Below, piece by piece: positions 28,238-38,601 of a DNA stretch of 64,000 nt; the first letter of the stretch is position 1; each line of letters opens with the position of its first letter. This stretch comes from an uncultured Planktomarina sp. (GTDB taxonomy: Bacteria; Pseudomonadota; Alphaproteobacteria; Rhodobacterales; Rhodobacteraceae): the NCBI GenBank assembly GCA_943788425.1, contig CALSQF010000011.1, forward strand, positions 1-64,000. The letters are read 5' to 3'. The notes beneath the pieces were generated by a model. That model saw only the letters and a program-made list of their open reading frames with translations, was not told where the DNA came from and ran no database searches. The position numbers and the translations under genes were made by a program.

Positions 28238-29899
28238 CTATGTGCTGTGATCGCGCCAGCGATTGGCTATGGGATAGCGCCGATCCAACCAAAAGGCCCG
28301 CGGAGATAGGCGCGTCCCCGGCGCAGATTGGAAGCGCTTATACTCGCTCACATAGATCAAATGCTCGATTTTCTTGACTGTTTTGCGCTCAAAACCGACC
28401 GCCACGCAATCGGCCACTGAGGCCTCATCATCCACCAACATCTGCAAGATACCGTCAAGCACCGGATAGGGTGGCAGGCTGTCTTCGTCTTTTTGATCAG
28501 CGCGCAACTCTGCGCTGGGAGCCTTGTCGATAATGCGGGGATCAATAACCACGCCGTCCGGTCCCCTCATCCAGTCACGGTGATGCGCATTGCGCCAGCG
28601 GCAGATGTCAAACACCCGCGTTTTATACAGATCCTTAATCGGATTATATCCTCCCGCCATATCCCCATAGATCGTCGCATAGCCAACCGCCACTTCTGAC
28701 TTATTGCCCGTTGTCAACAGCATATGCCCCAACTTGTTGGACAGGGACATCAACAACAGGCCGCGCAAGCGAGACTGGAGATTCTCCTCCGTTGTATCCG
28801 CAGGCCGGCCGGCAAAAATCGGCGCCAAACTCTCAGTGATCGCCGCCTGCGGCCCGGTGATGGGCAAGGTTTGCAAGGGCGCGCCCAGCGCTTGCGCCAC
28901 CGAGACAGCGTCCTGAAGCGATGCTTGGCTTGTGAATTGCGAGGGCAACATGACGCAATGCACATTCTGCGGCCCCAGCGCATCAGCAGCAATTGTGGCA
29001 ACAATGGCAGAATCGATCCCACCCGACAGCCCCAAGACCGCCGATGAAAAACCGGTTTTGCGCATATAATCGCGCAAAGACAGAACCATCGCATAGTAGT
29101 CTTGTTCAAAAGCATCCGGCCAATGGGCCAGAGTGCCTGTGCCGGCCTGCCAGCCTTGATCGGTCAGCTCAAAATCCACATGCGCAATGCAATCTTCAAA
29201 CAACGGCAAAGACAGAGCCAAAGCACCACCGGGATTGAGTACGAATGATCCGCCATCAAAGACCTGATCATCCTGGCCACCAACCATATTCACATAGACC
29301 AATGGCAGCCCGGTTTCGACCACCCGCGCGACCATATGCGCCATGCGCACATCCATTTTGCCCCGCGCGAAGGGCGAACCGTTCGGCACAAAAAGCACTT
29401 CTGCACCAGATTCGGCCAAGGCCTCGGGTACATCCGCATGCCAGGCATCTTCGCAAATCGGCGTACCAATCCGCAGGTTGCCTACCCGGTAAGGCCCAGA
29501 GACATCCGCCGATTGATAGAGGCGTTTTTCGTCGAACACATCATCATTTGGCAAAATATGCTTTTTAATTACAGTTTGGATACGGCCGCCAGCAAGAATA
29601 TAATATGCATTATAAAGACCGGTCTGATCACGAAACGGCCCACCGATCCCCATGGCCGGCCCCTCAACACAAGATTGGGCCAGGCCCTGAATTTGCGCTA
29701 TCGTATCGCGGGTAAACGCTGGTTTAAGCACCAGATCTTGCACTTGATAGCCGGTGACAAACATCTCTGGCAACATAACCATATCAGCGCCCGCGCGTTT
29801 GGCCACTTTCCAAGCCTCAAGCGCTTGCGCCGCATTGCCAGCAAGATCACCCACTGTTGCGTTGAGCTGCGCCATGGTTAACCTAAATCTCTGTGTCAT
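28238..29899 (-). CDS. nadE: Glutamine-dependent NAD+ synthetase
   Basis: 553 residues. N-terminal nitrilase-like amidase domain with the Glu-Lys-Cys triad (LPEMFVTGY, KKHILPND, CEDAWHAD), then an ammonia-dependent NAD synthase domain with the PP-loop GLSGGIDSA. It makes NAD from deamido-NAD using glutamine. It is on the same strand as gltX but 67 bp upstream of it, so co-transcription is possible. Confidence 0.95.
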   Translation of the reverse strand: MTQRFRLTMAQLNATVGDLAGNAAQALEAWKVAKRAGADMVMLPEMFVTGYQVQDLVLKPAFTRDTIAQIQGLAQSCVEGPAMGIGGPFRDQTGLYNAYYILAGGRIQTVIKKHILPNDDVFDEKRLYQSADVSGPYRVGNLRIGTPICEDAWHADVPEALAESGAEVLFVPNGSPFARGKMDVRMAHMVARVVETGLPLVYVNMVGGQDDQVFDGGSFVLNPGGALALSLPLFEDCIAHVDFELTDQGWQAGTGTLAHWPDAFEQDYYAMVLSLRDYMRKTGFSSAVLGLSGGIDSAIVATIAADALGPQNVHCVMLPSQFTSQASLQDAVSVAQALGAPLQTLPITGPQAAITESLAPIFAGRPADTTEENLQSRLRGLLLMSLSNKLGHMLLTTGNKSEVAVGYATIYGDMAGGYNPIKDLYKTRVFDICRWRNAHHRDWMRGPDGVVIDPRIIDKAPSAELRADQKDEDSLPPYPVLDGILQMLVDDEASVADCVAVGFERKTVKKIEHLIYVSEYKRFQSAPGTRLSPRAFWLDRRYPIANRWRDHST

Positions 29900-30078
29900 C
29901 TACCTGCTCAATCCTGTCAAACCCATGTCTTATCTATCAGACATCCGCCGAAGCAAAAGCCCAATCGAAAGGGAAATGTGGAAAGACATTGCCCTCACGG
30001 ATGAGGTTTACTAGTCTGAGATGAATAAAAATAGAGTCAGTCCGACGCTGAGCCATTGCCCAAGAGGTTAAAACTTCA

Positions 30079-31521
30079 ATGAATAAGAAGATCGCACATC
30101 TCCTATTGGTCACAGCGACCTTGCTATTGAGCGGCCTAGCCCAGGCGCAAACTGCCACAATCCAGTCGAAACAATATGAAGACGGTGGCTATTATGAGGG
30201 CACGTTCAAAAACGGTCGCCAACACGGCCAAGGCACCTACACCCTACCGTCCGGATATAAATATACCGGCAATTGGGAAAATGGTGAAATTTCTGGCCAA
30301 GGTGAGGCAATCTTTCCTGATGGGTCGGTCTACATAGGTGCATTTTCGAACGGGAAGCCTCATGGAGACGGCCGCGTAACCTATGCAGACGGTGGAACCT
30401 ATGAAGGCAGCTGGGTGGCCGGCAAAATCGACGGAGAAGGCGTGGCGGTTTATGCGAACGGCCTGCGCTATGAAGGGCAGTTTCGCGATACCAAACACCA
30501 CGGCCAGGGTATTCTCACCTCTGACAGCGGATATCGCTATGAGGGCAATTGGGTTGACGGGGAAAAACAGGGCACCGGCACCATTATCTATTCGGATGGG
30601 GCGGTCTACCAAGGATCCATTGAGGCTGGCGAGCGCTCTGGAGCTGGCATTCTAACCATGCCCGATGGAGTGATCTATGAGGGCAATTGGACCAAAGGTA
30701 AAATCAATGGGGAGAGCACCCTCACTCATGCCAACGGCGATGTTTTTACTGGGATTTTGCAAGATGGTAAGCGCGAAGGACGTGGCAAGTTTGTCTATGC
30801 CAATGGCGATGTTTACGAAGGTCAATTCCACAAAGACCGCCGCCACGGCAATGGCACTTTTCTCGCCGCAGATGGGTATCGTTACTCTGGCAGCTGGCAG
30901 AATGGTAAAATTTCAGGGCGCGGTGAAGTGCGCTACCCGGATGGGTCGATCTATATTGGCGCCTTTTTGAATGATCTACCGGAAGGTGTGGGCAAAATAA
31001 CATATCCAGATGGCTCGACATATGAGGGAAATTGGAAAGCCGGGGTCATTGAAGGGGCCGGAAAAGCAACCTACCCCAATGGGTTGGTCTATGAAGGCAG
31101 CTTTAAAAATGCGCAAAACCATGGCTATGGCATTATGACGTTTTCCGACAGTTATCGCTACGAAGGTAACTGGAAAGATGGCAAGCGCCACGGTGCCGGG
31201 CAAGCGCGATACCGCGACGGTACGACCTATGTCGGCGGGTTTGTCGAGGGGCAACGCTCCGGTGACGGCTACATCAAAATGAAGGATGGCTTTAGCTATA
31301 CAGGCGAGTGGCTCGACGGCGAAATCCACGGCTTTGGCACCGCCACCTATGCCAATGGGGACGTCTACACGGGAAGCTTTGTCGATGGTCGCCGCCAGGG
31401 TACGGGCACGATGCGCTATGCCACAGGCGGCGTGGAGAGAGGCACTTGGGACAACGGAGTTTTGCAGCCAGCCGAAGACACGGCACCTGCGCCCGGCGGA
31501 GCGGCTGGCCCCTCCGAATGA
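30079..31521 (+). CDS. Secreted MORN-repeat protein, 18 repeats in two nine-repeat blocks
   Basis: 480 residues. A signal peptide (hydrophobic 6-20, AQA cut near 23-24) precedes residues 38-451, which divide exactly into 18 MORN repeats of 23 residues (pattern YEGxWxxGxxxGxGxxxYxDGx). A 29-residue tail, with an alanine-proline-rich end, closes the protein. Repeats 1-9 and 10-18 match each other in order, so the array arose by duplication of a 207-residue block. MORN arrays form extended beta-hairpin sheets that bind lipid headgroups or proteins; a periplasmic role is inferred from the signal. Its function is unknown. The next gene is convergent and ends 13 bp away. Confidence 0.9.
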   Translation: MNKKIAHLLLVTATLLLSGLAQAQTATIQSKQYEDGGYYEGTFKNGRQHGQGTYTLPSGYKYTGNWENGEISGQGEAIFPDGSVYIGAFSNGKPHGDGRVTYADGGTYEGSWVAGKIDGEGVAVYANGLRYEGQFRDTKHHGQGILTSDSGYRYEGNWVDGEKQGTGTIIYSDGAVYQGSIEAGERSGAGILTMPDGVIYEGNWTKGKINGESTLTHANGDVFTGILQDGKREGRGKFVYANGDVYEGQFHKDRRHGNGTFLAADGYRYSGSWQNGKISGRGEVRYPDGSIYIGAFLNDLPEGVGKITYPDGSTYEGNWKAGVIEGAGKATYPNGLVYEGSFKNAQNHGYGIMTFSDSYRYEGNWKDGKRHGAGQARYRDGTTYVGGFVEGQRSGDGYIKMKDGFSYTGEWLDGEIHGFGTATYANGDVYTGSFVDGRRQGTGTMRYATGGVERGTWDNGVLQPAEDTAPAPGGAAGPSE

Positions 31522-31534
31522 CGTGGGTGGCTGT

Positions 31535-32200
31535 TCACCATGGGACCATAGATCCGTTCTGATCGAAAAATTGCCCGGTCTCATGGGCCCCGCGCGCTTC
31601 AATAACCTCATGCAATCTTGCGGCAGCCTCTGGCGCGGGGCGAGCGTCATATTTGGCTGAAAAGGGCCGGGTTAACGGCGTGTCGACAGTGCCAGGATGC
31701 AGTGCAAAACATGATAGCTGTGGGTGACTGCGGGCCAACTCAATCGCAGAGGTGCGCAAAATTTGATTTAGGGCAGCCTTGGCCGCTCTATAGGATATCC
31801 AGCCCCCCAGCCGGTTGTCACCAATCGACCCTACCCGCGCAGAAAGAACCGCGATCCGTGCAGGGCAATCACGCGGCAGCAAAGGCCCAATCTGCCCTAG
31901 AATGAGCGCTGGACCAATGGCGTTGACCTGCATCTGGGCCGCCATGGTTTGCGCCGTCACAGCCTTAATGGTCTTTTCCGGTCCAACCCCGTCCAGCGTC
32001 AACGCCCCCGTAGCAATGATGATCGTGTCGAAGGGCCCCTTTAGAGTCGCTATTGCGGGGGCGATACTGTGCTCTTGTGTTAAATCTAACCCATGCTCTT
32101 TGCGAGACAGGCCCGCGCACTGCCAACCCTGGCTGCGGTAGGTCTCTGCCAGAGCAGTTCCAATAGCGCCCGAGGCTCCGATGATCAAAATCCGTTTCAT
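31535..32200 (-). CDS. Short-chain dehydrogenase/reductase (CsgA/C-factor-like)
   Basis: 221 residues from the ATG at 32200; the upstream part of the frame lacks a Rossmann motif. The nucleotide-binding motif is GASGAIGTALAE, and the active-site Y-x3-K lies in ISYRAAKAALNQ. Similar proteins are annotated as C-factor or cell-cell signalling SDRs; substrate unknown. Confidence 0.85.
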   Translation of the reverse strand: MKRILIIGASGAIGTALAETYRSQGWQCAGLSRKEHGLDLTQEHSIAPAIATLKGPFDTIIIATGALTLDGVGPEKTIKAVTAQTMAAQMQVNAIGPALILGQIGPLLPRDCPARIAVLSARVGSIGDNRLGGWISYRAAKAALNQILRTSAIELARSHPQLSCFALHPGTVDTPLTRPFSAKYDARPAPEAAARLHEVIEARGAHETGQFFDQNGSMVPW

Positions 32201-32330
32201 GGTTCCGAGATAGGGCCCATCACCAAAACGGCCACTGAATAGCCGCATTTTGCCAAAAATTGCTTGCGTGCAACGGAGTTTGTCCTATTTTTCACTTCCC
32301 ATTTGGGAAATCACAGCTATACCTATGGCC

Positions 32331-32381
32331 ATGGAACATTTGACTGAGCAACTCCTCCTTCTAACACTTAGCCTCGGCTGA
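32331..32381 (+). CDS. Leucine-rich leader peptide upstream of leuA
   Basis: A 16-codon reading frame (M-E-H-L-T-E-Q-L-L-L-L-T-L-S-L-G, stop TGA at 32379-32381) with four consecutive leucine codons among seven. An in-frame ATG at 32325 would add two residues. It lies 76 bp upstream of leuA, the expected place for an attenuator leader. Its stop overlaps the first arm of the hairpin at 32376-32409. Confidence 0.7.
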   Translation: MEHLTEQLLLLTLSLG

Positions 32382-32409
32382 GCGTGCTTTGCGGCGCGGG
32401 ACGCTCGCC
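32376..32409 (+). promoter_or_regulatory. Attenuator-like hairpin between leader peptide and leuA
   Basis: GGC-T-GAGCGT (32376-32385) pairs with ACGCTC-GCC (32401-32409) with one bulged T. The stem begins inside the leader stop region, so ribosome position on the leucine codons could decide its folding. No clear T run follows, so the termination mode is uncertain. Confidence 0.5.
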
Positions 32410-32457
32410 TAAGCCCAGCGCCGAACCTTTCCATGACCCTAGCAGAAGAACAGTCCT

Positions 32458-34023
32458 ATGACCCAAGATCGTGTATATATTTTCGATACCACTTTGCGTG
32501 ACGGTGAGCAAAGCCCTGGCGCAACCATGACTCATTCCGAAAAGCTCGAATTGGCAGAAATGCTTGACGATATGGGCGTGGACATCATTGAGGCCGGATT
32601 CCCTATCGCCTCGGAAGGGGACTTCAAGGCAGTCAGCGACATCGCCAAACGCAGCAAAAACGCTATGATCTGCGGCCTTGCTCGTGCCAATTTCAAAGAT
32701 ATTGATCGCTGTGCCGAAGCGGTGCGCCATGCGGCTCAGCCCCGCATTCATACATTTATCGGCACATCGCCCCTGCACCGTGCCATTCCCAACCTGACCC
32801 AAGATGAAATGGCCGAGCGCATTCACGAAACCGTCACACATGCGCGCAATCTATGCGACAATGTGCAATGGTCGCCAATGGATGCCACTCGAACAGAATA
32901 TGACTACCTTTGCCGCACGATTGAAATCGCCATAAAAGCCGGCGCGAGCACGATCAACATTCCTGATACGGTTGGCTATACGGCGCCGCGCGAAAGCGCA
33001 GAGCTGATCAGGCGTTTAATCAAAGACGTGCCCGGTGCCACAGAGGTGATTTTTGCCACCCATTGCCACAATGATCTTGGCATGGCCACCGCCAATTCCT
33101 TGGCCGCTGTGGACGCTGGCGCACGACAAATTGAATGCACCATCAATGGCTTGGGAGAGCGCGCGGGCAATACCGCCCTCGAGGAGGTCGTGATGGCCAT
33201 GAAAGTACGCAATGACATCATGCCCTACCGCACACAGATCGACAGTACAAAAATAATGGCCATTAGCCGTCGCGTGGCCACGGTGTCAGGCTTTGCGGTG
33301 CAGTTTAATAAAGCAATCGTCGGAAAAAATGCCTTTGCCCATGAGAGCGGGATTCACCAAGATGGCATGCTGAAAAATGCCGAGACTTTTGAGATCATGC
33401 GGCCTGAAGATGTTGGATTGAGCGAAACCAACCTGGTCATGGGCAAACACTCCGGCCGCGCCGCACTGCGCTCCAAGCTCAAGGATCTGGGCATTGATTT
33501 GGCAGACAATCAATTGAACGACGTCTTTGTGCGCTTCAAAGATCTGGCGGATCGCAAAAAGGAGGTGTTTGACGAAGATCTTCTTGCCTTGGTTCGGGCA
33601 GATACCGCCGACGAGCAATCCGATCACCTCAACCTCAAATCTTTACGCGTGGTCTGCGGCACCCAAGGTCCGCAGGAGGCCAGCTTGGAGTTATCCATTG
33701 ATGGGGTTGTGCGCAGTGTTACCGCCACAGGTGACGGCCCGGTCGATGCAACCTTTAATGCGGTCAAAGAGCTTTACCCACATGCGGCGCGTTTGCAGCT
33801 TTACCAAGTGAATGCGGTGACCGAAGGGACCGATGCGCAGGCCACCGTAAGCGTACGGATGGAGGAAGAGGGCAAGATCGCAACCGGACAATCGGCAGAT
33901 ACCGATACGGTGGTCGCCTCAGCCAAAGCCTATATCAACGCCCTAAATCGCTTGATCGTTCGGCGCGAAAAATCCGCGCCCGGGGAGGACTTGAAATCGG
34001 TTTCCTACAAAGACGCCGGCTGA
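32458..34023 (+). CDS. leuA: 2-isopropylmalate synthase
   Basis: 521 residues. The HMGL-type catalytic N-terminus (DTTLRDGEQSPGATM), metal-binding HCHNDLG, GLGERAGN and a C-terminal LeuA regulatory domain for leucine feedback. It condenses acetyl-CoA with 2-ketoisovalerate, the first committed step to leucine. Regulation is suggested by the leucine-rich leader upstream. Confidence 0.96.
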   Translation: MTQDRVYIFDTTLRDGEQSPGATMTHSEKLELAEMLDDMGVDIIEAGFPIASEGDFKAVSDIAKRSKNAMICGLARANFKDIDRCAEAVRHAAQPRIHTFIGTSPLHRAIPNLTQDEMAERIHETVTHARNLCDNVQWSPMDATRTEYDYLCRTIEIAIKAGASTINIPDTVGYTAPRESAELIRRLIKDVPGATEVIFATHCHNDLGMATANSLAAVDAGARQIECTINGLGERAGNTALEEVVMAMKVRNDIMPYRTQIDSTKIMAISRRVATVSGFAVQFNKAIVGKNAFAHESGIHQDGMLKNAETFEIMRPEDVGLSETNLVMGKHSGRAALRSKLKDLGIDLADNQLNDVFVRFKDLADRKKEVFDEDLLALVRADTADEQSDHLNLKSLRVVCGTQGPQEASLELSIDGVVRSVTATGDGPVDATFNAVKELYPHAARLQLYQVNAVTEGTDAQATVSVRMEEEGKIATGQSADTDTVVASAKAYINALNRLIVRREKSAPGEDLKSVSYKDAG

Positions 34024-34139
34024 TCCCCGCCCATTTCGATAAATTGACGGCGTGTCGGGTGAAAACCACCTTACAAGGCCTTGGAAAGGCCACGCCTAAA
34101 CCTTATAGATGGGAAAATTCTAAGTCTACGTCGGCTTAG

Positions 34140-35201
<1,062 letters not shown>

Positions 35202-35231
35202 ACATTAACCGCGCAGCCCTTAGGGAAGCTT

Positions 35232-36116
35232 ATGGCACGGGATCGTAACACGCCAGATCGCTATTCAACAGCCCTTGCGCGGCTGATGCTGGGCGCTTTG
35301 GTCGTTATGCTGCTTGGGCTGTTCTTGCTGTGGCGCATTGACAGTCCACGGGTCGAGCGGCTGCGCATGGAAATCACCGATCGCGTTATTCCCAATTTCG
35401 CCACCATCACTGCCCCGGTGACCTCCGCAGTCAACATCCTGCGCTCAGCGCGCAGTTACACGCGGATCTATCAGCAAAACCAAGAGCTGCGGCGCGAATT
35501 GCAGCAGATGAAGGCCTGGAAAGAAGCAGCGCTTCAACGTGAACAGGAAAACGCGCGGCTCCTTGATCTGAACAATGTGCGACTCGATCCAAAGTTCACC
35601 AAAATCACGGGTGTGGTTCTGGCCGACAGTGGCAGCCCGTTCCGCCAAACAGTACTGCTCAATGTAGGGCGCCGCGATGGGATTGTGGATGGATGGGCGG
35701 CCATTGATGGCATTGGCCTGGTGGGCCGTATCGCTGGCGTGGGCGGGCGCACTTCACGGGTGATCCTACTCACGGACACCTCGAGCCGCATTGCCGTCTC
35801 AATCGAATCCAACGGACAACGTGCGATGATCGTTGGCGATAACACCAGCCGCCCGCCTTTGGAATTCTTGGAGGACCGCGAAACCGTCCGCCCGGGGGAT
35901 CGTGTGGTGACCTCTGGGGATGGCGGGGTCTTTCCGCCCGGCCTGTTGGTCGGCCAAGTCACCCAAACCCAATCGGGACGGCTGCGCGTGCGATTGGCAG
36001 CTGACATGCAAAGACTGGAATTCCTACGCGTGGTGCGCCATCAGCCACGCGAGCCCATCTCAACCGCCGGTGATCTGATCGGGGTGCAACTGTCTGAGCC
36101 AGGAGGGGAGCCATGA
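35232..36116 (+). CDS. mreC: Rod shape-determining protein MreC
   Basis: 294 residues. One membrane helix near residues 16-36, a coiled coil around 75-115 and a beta-rich periplasmic domain (VLADSGSPFRQTVLLNVG). It links MreB to PBP2/RodA. Its stop overlaps the mreD start (ATGA). Confidence 0.93.
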   Translation: MARDRNTPDRYSTALARLMLGALVVMLLGLFLLWRIDSPRVERLRMEITDRVIPNFATITAPVTSAVNILRSARSYTRIYQQNQELRRELQQMKAWKEAALQREQENARLLDLNNVRLDPKFTKITGVVLADSGSPFRQTVLLNVGRRDGIVDGWAAIDGIGLVGRIAGVGGRTSRVILLTDTSSRIAVSIESNGQRAMIVGDNTSRPPLEFLEDRETVRPGDRVVTSGDGGVFPPGLLVGQVTQTQSGRLRVRLAADMQRLEFLRVVRHQPREPISTAGDLIGVQLSEPGGEP

Positions 36117-36652
36117 TGCAAGACCCCCCTCTGCGCATCCTTCGCCTGCAACTGACCTATCTCGCGATTGTTGCGCTGGTGGTTTTGTTGCAAACTCTGC
36201 CGCTGCAAAGCCTGCCCTATCCCTTCGCCCCCGCAGATATGCCGCTCGCCATCACCCTTGCCTGGATCATGCGCCGCCCCGATATCATGAGTCCGATCCT
36301 CATCACCCTGGCCTTTTTATTTGCTGACGCCATTCTACAAAGGCCGCCAGGCTTATGGACATTGATCGTGCTCTGCGCCGCTATTTTCCTGCGCATGCGG
36401 ACACGCGGCCGCAAGGAAGTTCTGTTTCTTTATGAATGGTTCATCATCTCCTTGGTGATCGGGGTGAGCTTTTTGACTCAGTATTTAGCCTTAATGTTCA
36501 CATTTTTGCCAGTTCCAGACGTGCAACCATATATCGTTCAAGTACTGCTGAGCATTTTGATCTACCCGATCTGTAAATGGCTCTTCCGCCCTATGCTTCG
36601 CTTTGCCCTGACGCAAAAAATGCATCCAAGCGCGCCGAGGGCCAGAAGATGA
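36113..36652 (+). CDS. mreD: Rod shape-determining protein MreD
   Basis: 179 residues, four to five membrane helices, with the DMPLAITLAWIMRRPDIMSP region typical of alphaproteobacterial MreD. It overlaps mreC and mrdA by four bases on either side. Confidence 0.9.
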   Translation: MMQDPPLRILRLQLTYLAIVALVVLLQTLPLQSLPYPFAPADMPLAITLAWIMRRPDIMSPILITLAFLFADAILQRPPGLWTLIVLCAAIFLRMRTRGRKEVLFLYEWFIISLVIGVSFLTQYLALMFTFLPVPDVQPYIVQVLLSILIYPICKWLFRPMLRFALTQKMHPSAPRARR

Positions 36653-38601
36653 AATACAATCCCAATGAAATCATCAACTCGGCCCAAAAACTGTCACGGC
36701 GCGCCCTATTGGTTGGCGCCTTACAGCTTGGCGTCGTTACGGCGCTGGGTGCCCGCATGCGTTTCCTACAGGTTAAGGAGGCCGAAAAGTTCCGGCTTTT
36801 GGCCGAAGAAAATCGTATAAACTTGCGGCTCTTGCCACCAGCGCGCGGCATCATGTTTGACCGCGATGGACGGTCCGTTGCCGCCAATGTAACCAACTAC
36901 CGGATTTTACTGGTGCGCGAAGAGACCGAAGATGTCGATCAGGTCTTGACGCAATTGCAAAAGCTCATTGCCATCAGCCCAAGCGATCTGGAAAAAGCCC
37001 GCAGAGAATTATCCCGCCGCAGCGCCTTTGTGCCGGTCACCATCGCCGAGAATTTAAACTGGAATGATTTCGCGCGCGTGGCGGCCAATGCACCGGCTCT
37101 ACCGGGGCTCTTAACTGATGTTGGATTGTCTCGGATCTATCCGCAAAAAGAAAATTTGGCCCATGTGGTGGGATATGTTGGCCCAGTGAGCGATCATTAT
37201 CTATCCCGCACGAAGGATCCTGATCCGCTCCTACAAATCCCGCGGTTTCAGGTTGGCAAAACCGGGGTTGAGGCACAGATGGAGCAGAGGCTACGCGGCT
37301 CTGCGGGACACCAACGAATTGAGGTGAATGCAGTCGGACGGGTGATGCGCGAATTGGAACGCGCCCAAGGGCAGCAAGGCGCCACAGTGAAGCTGACCAT
37401 CGACAGTAAGATCCAAAACTATGCTTTGGCGCGGATGGATGGGCTGTCCGCCTCTGCTGTGGTGATTGATTGCGCAACCGGAGATCTTCTGGCTGTGGCA
37501 TCGAGTCCGAGCTTTGATCCAAATCTCTTTGTGCGCGGCATATCGAGCAAAAATTATAATGCTCTGCGTGATGATATTTTTGGTCCACTTCGGGCCAAAG
37601 CGGTGCAAGGCACCTATGCGCCAGCCTCGACCTTTAAAATGATTACGGCCCTCGCGGCCTTGGAGGACGGTGTGTTGAGCCCAGATGATACGGTATTTTG
37701 CCCGGGTCATTTCGAGATTTCTAACAATCGTTTTCATTGCTGGAAGCGGCGGGGTCATGGCGCTTTGAACGTCGAAGACAGTATCGCACAGAGCTGCGAC
37801 GTGTTTTTCTATTCTATAAGCCAAAAAGTTGGCATCGACAAAATTTCCGCTATGGCGCGCCGATTTGGCCTGGGTGAATATCACGATTTGCCGCTAAGTG
37901 CCGTCAGTCGCGGCGTGGCCCCAACGCGATCGTGGAAGCAAAAATCTTTCGGAAAAGCATGGTTGCTCGGCGATACGGTCAATGCCTCTATCGGTCAGGG
38001 GTATGTTTTGGCCTCTCCGCTGCAATTGGCGATCATGGCCGCACGATTGGGAACGGGGCGGGCTGTGCTGCCCAAATTGGTGCAGTCAATCGACGAAACA
38101 GCCATGCCGTTAGGAACCGGCGCCCCCTTGGATGTGGACCCCGAGCATCTGAAGGTCGTGCAACGGGCGATGTTTGCAGTAACCAACACCAAAAAGGGTA
38201 CGGCCTACAGCAAGCGCATTGCCAGCCCCGATCTTCAAATGGCCGGTAAGACCGGCACAGCCCAAGTGCGGCGCATCACGGCAGAGGAGCGGTTGACTGG
38301 GGTGATCCGCAATGAGGATCTACCTTGGGAAAAACGCGACCACGCGCTCTTTGTCGACTATGCCCCCTATGACAACCCTAAAGTTGCCGTTGCCGTTGTC
38401 GTAGAACACGGCGGTGGTGGCAGCTCTACCGCCGCACCAATCGCCCGCGATATTACCCTTTTCGCTTTGACGGGAGAAATGCCCGCACCAAGCCACTATC
38501 CCGCCGGCCTTCAAGCGCAAATCAGAGAAGAGCAAGAGGAGTTAGCCCCAAAACTCTTTGATTGGAGCACGCTGGACAAAAAAGGGCAGGTACAAACGTG
38601 A
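36649..38601 (+). CDS. mrdA: Penicillin-binding protein 2, peptidoglycan transpeptidase
   Basis: 650 residues from the ATG at 36649, which overlaps the mreD stop. One membrane anchor near 18-36, an allosteric dimerisation domain, and a transpeptidase with STFK at 327-330, SCD in AQSCDVFFYS, and KTG in AGKTGTAQV. It cross-links peptidoglycan in the elongasome with RodA. It ends with a GTGA overlap. Confidence 0.95.
   Translation: MKYNPNEIINSAQKLSRRALLVGALQLGVVTALGARMRFLQVKEAEKFRLLAEENRINLRLLPPARGIMFDRDGRSVAANVTNYRILLVREETEDVDQVLTQLQKLIAISPSDLEKARRELSRRSAFVPVTIAENLNWNDFARVAANAPALPGLLTDVGLSRIYPQKENLAHVVGYVGPVSDHYLSRTKDPDPLLQIPRFQVGKTGVEAQMEQRLRGSAGHQRIEVNAVGRVMRELERAQGQQGATVKLTIDSKIQNYALARMDGLSASAVVIDCATGDLLAVASSPSFDPNLFVRGISSKNYNALRDDIFGPLRAKAVQGTYAPASTFKMITALAALEDGVLSPDDTVFCPGHFEISNNRFHCWKRRGHGALNVEDSIAQSCDVFFYSISQKVGIDKISAMARRFGLGEYHDLPLSAVSRGVAPTRSWKQKSFGKAWLLGDTVNASIGQGYVLASPLQLAIMAARLGTGRAVLPKLVQSIDETAMPLGTGAPLDVDPEHLKVVQRAMFAVTNTKKGTAYSKRIASPDLQMAGKTGTAQVRRITAEERLTGVIRNEDLPWEKRDHALFVDYAPYDNPKVAVAVVVEHGGGGSSTAAPIARDITLFALTGEMPAPSHYPAGLQAQIREEQEELAPKLFDWSTLDKKGQVQT

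Noticed and set aside
29925-30014. 29-codon frame (MSYLSDIRRSKSPIEREMWK...) between nadE and the MORN gene
   Set aside because: Very short and without a ribosome site; no homology recognised.
30190-31431. Regular 69-bp DNA period, considered as CRISPR or DNA repeat
   Set aside because: The period is exactly 23 codons in one frame with MORN residues conserved; it is a protein repeat, not a CRISPR array.
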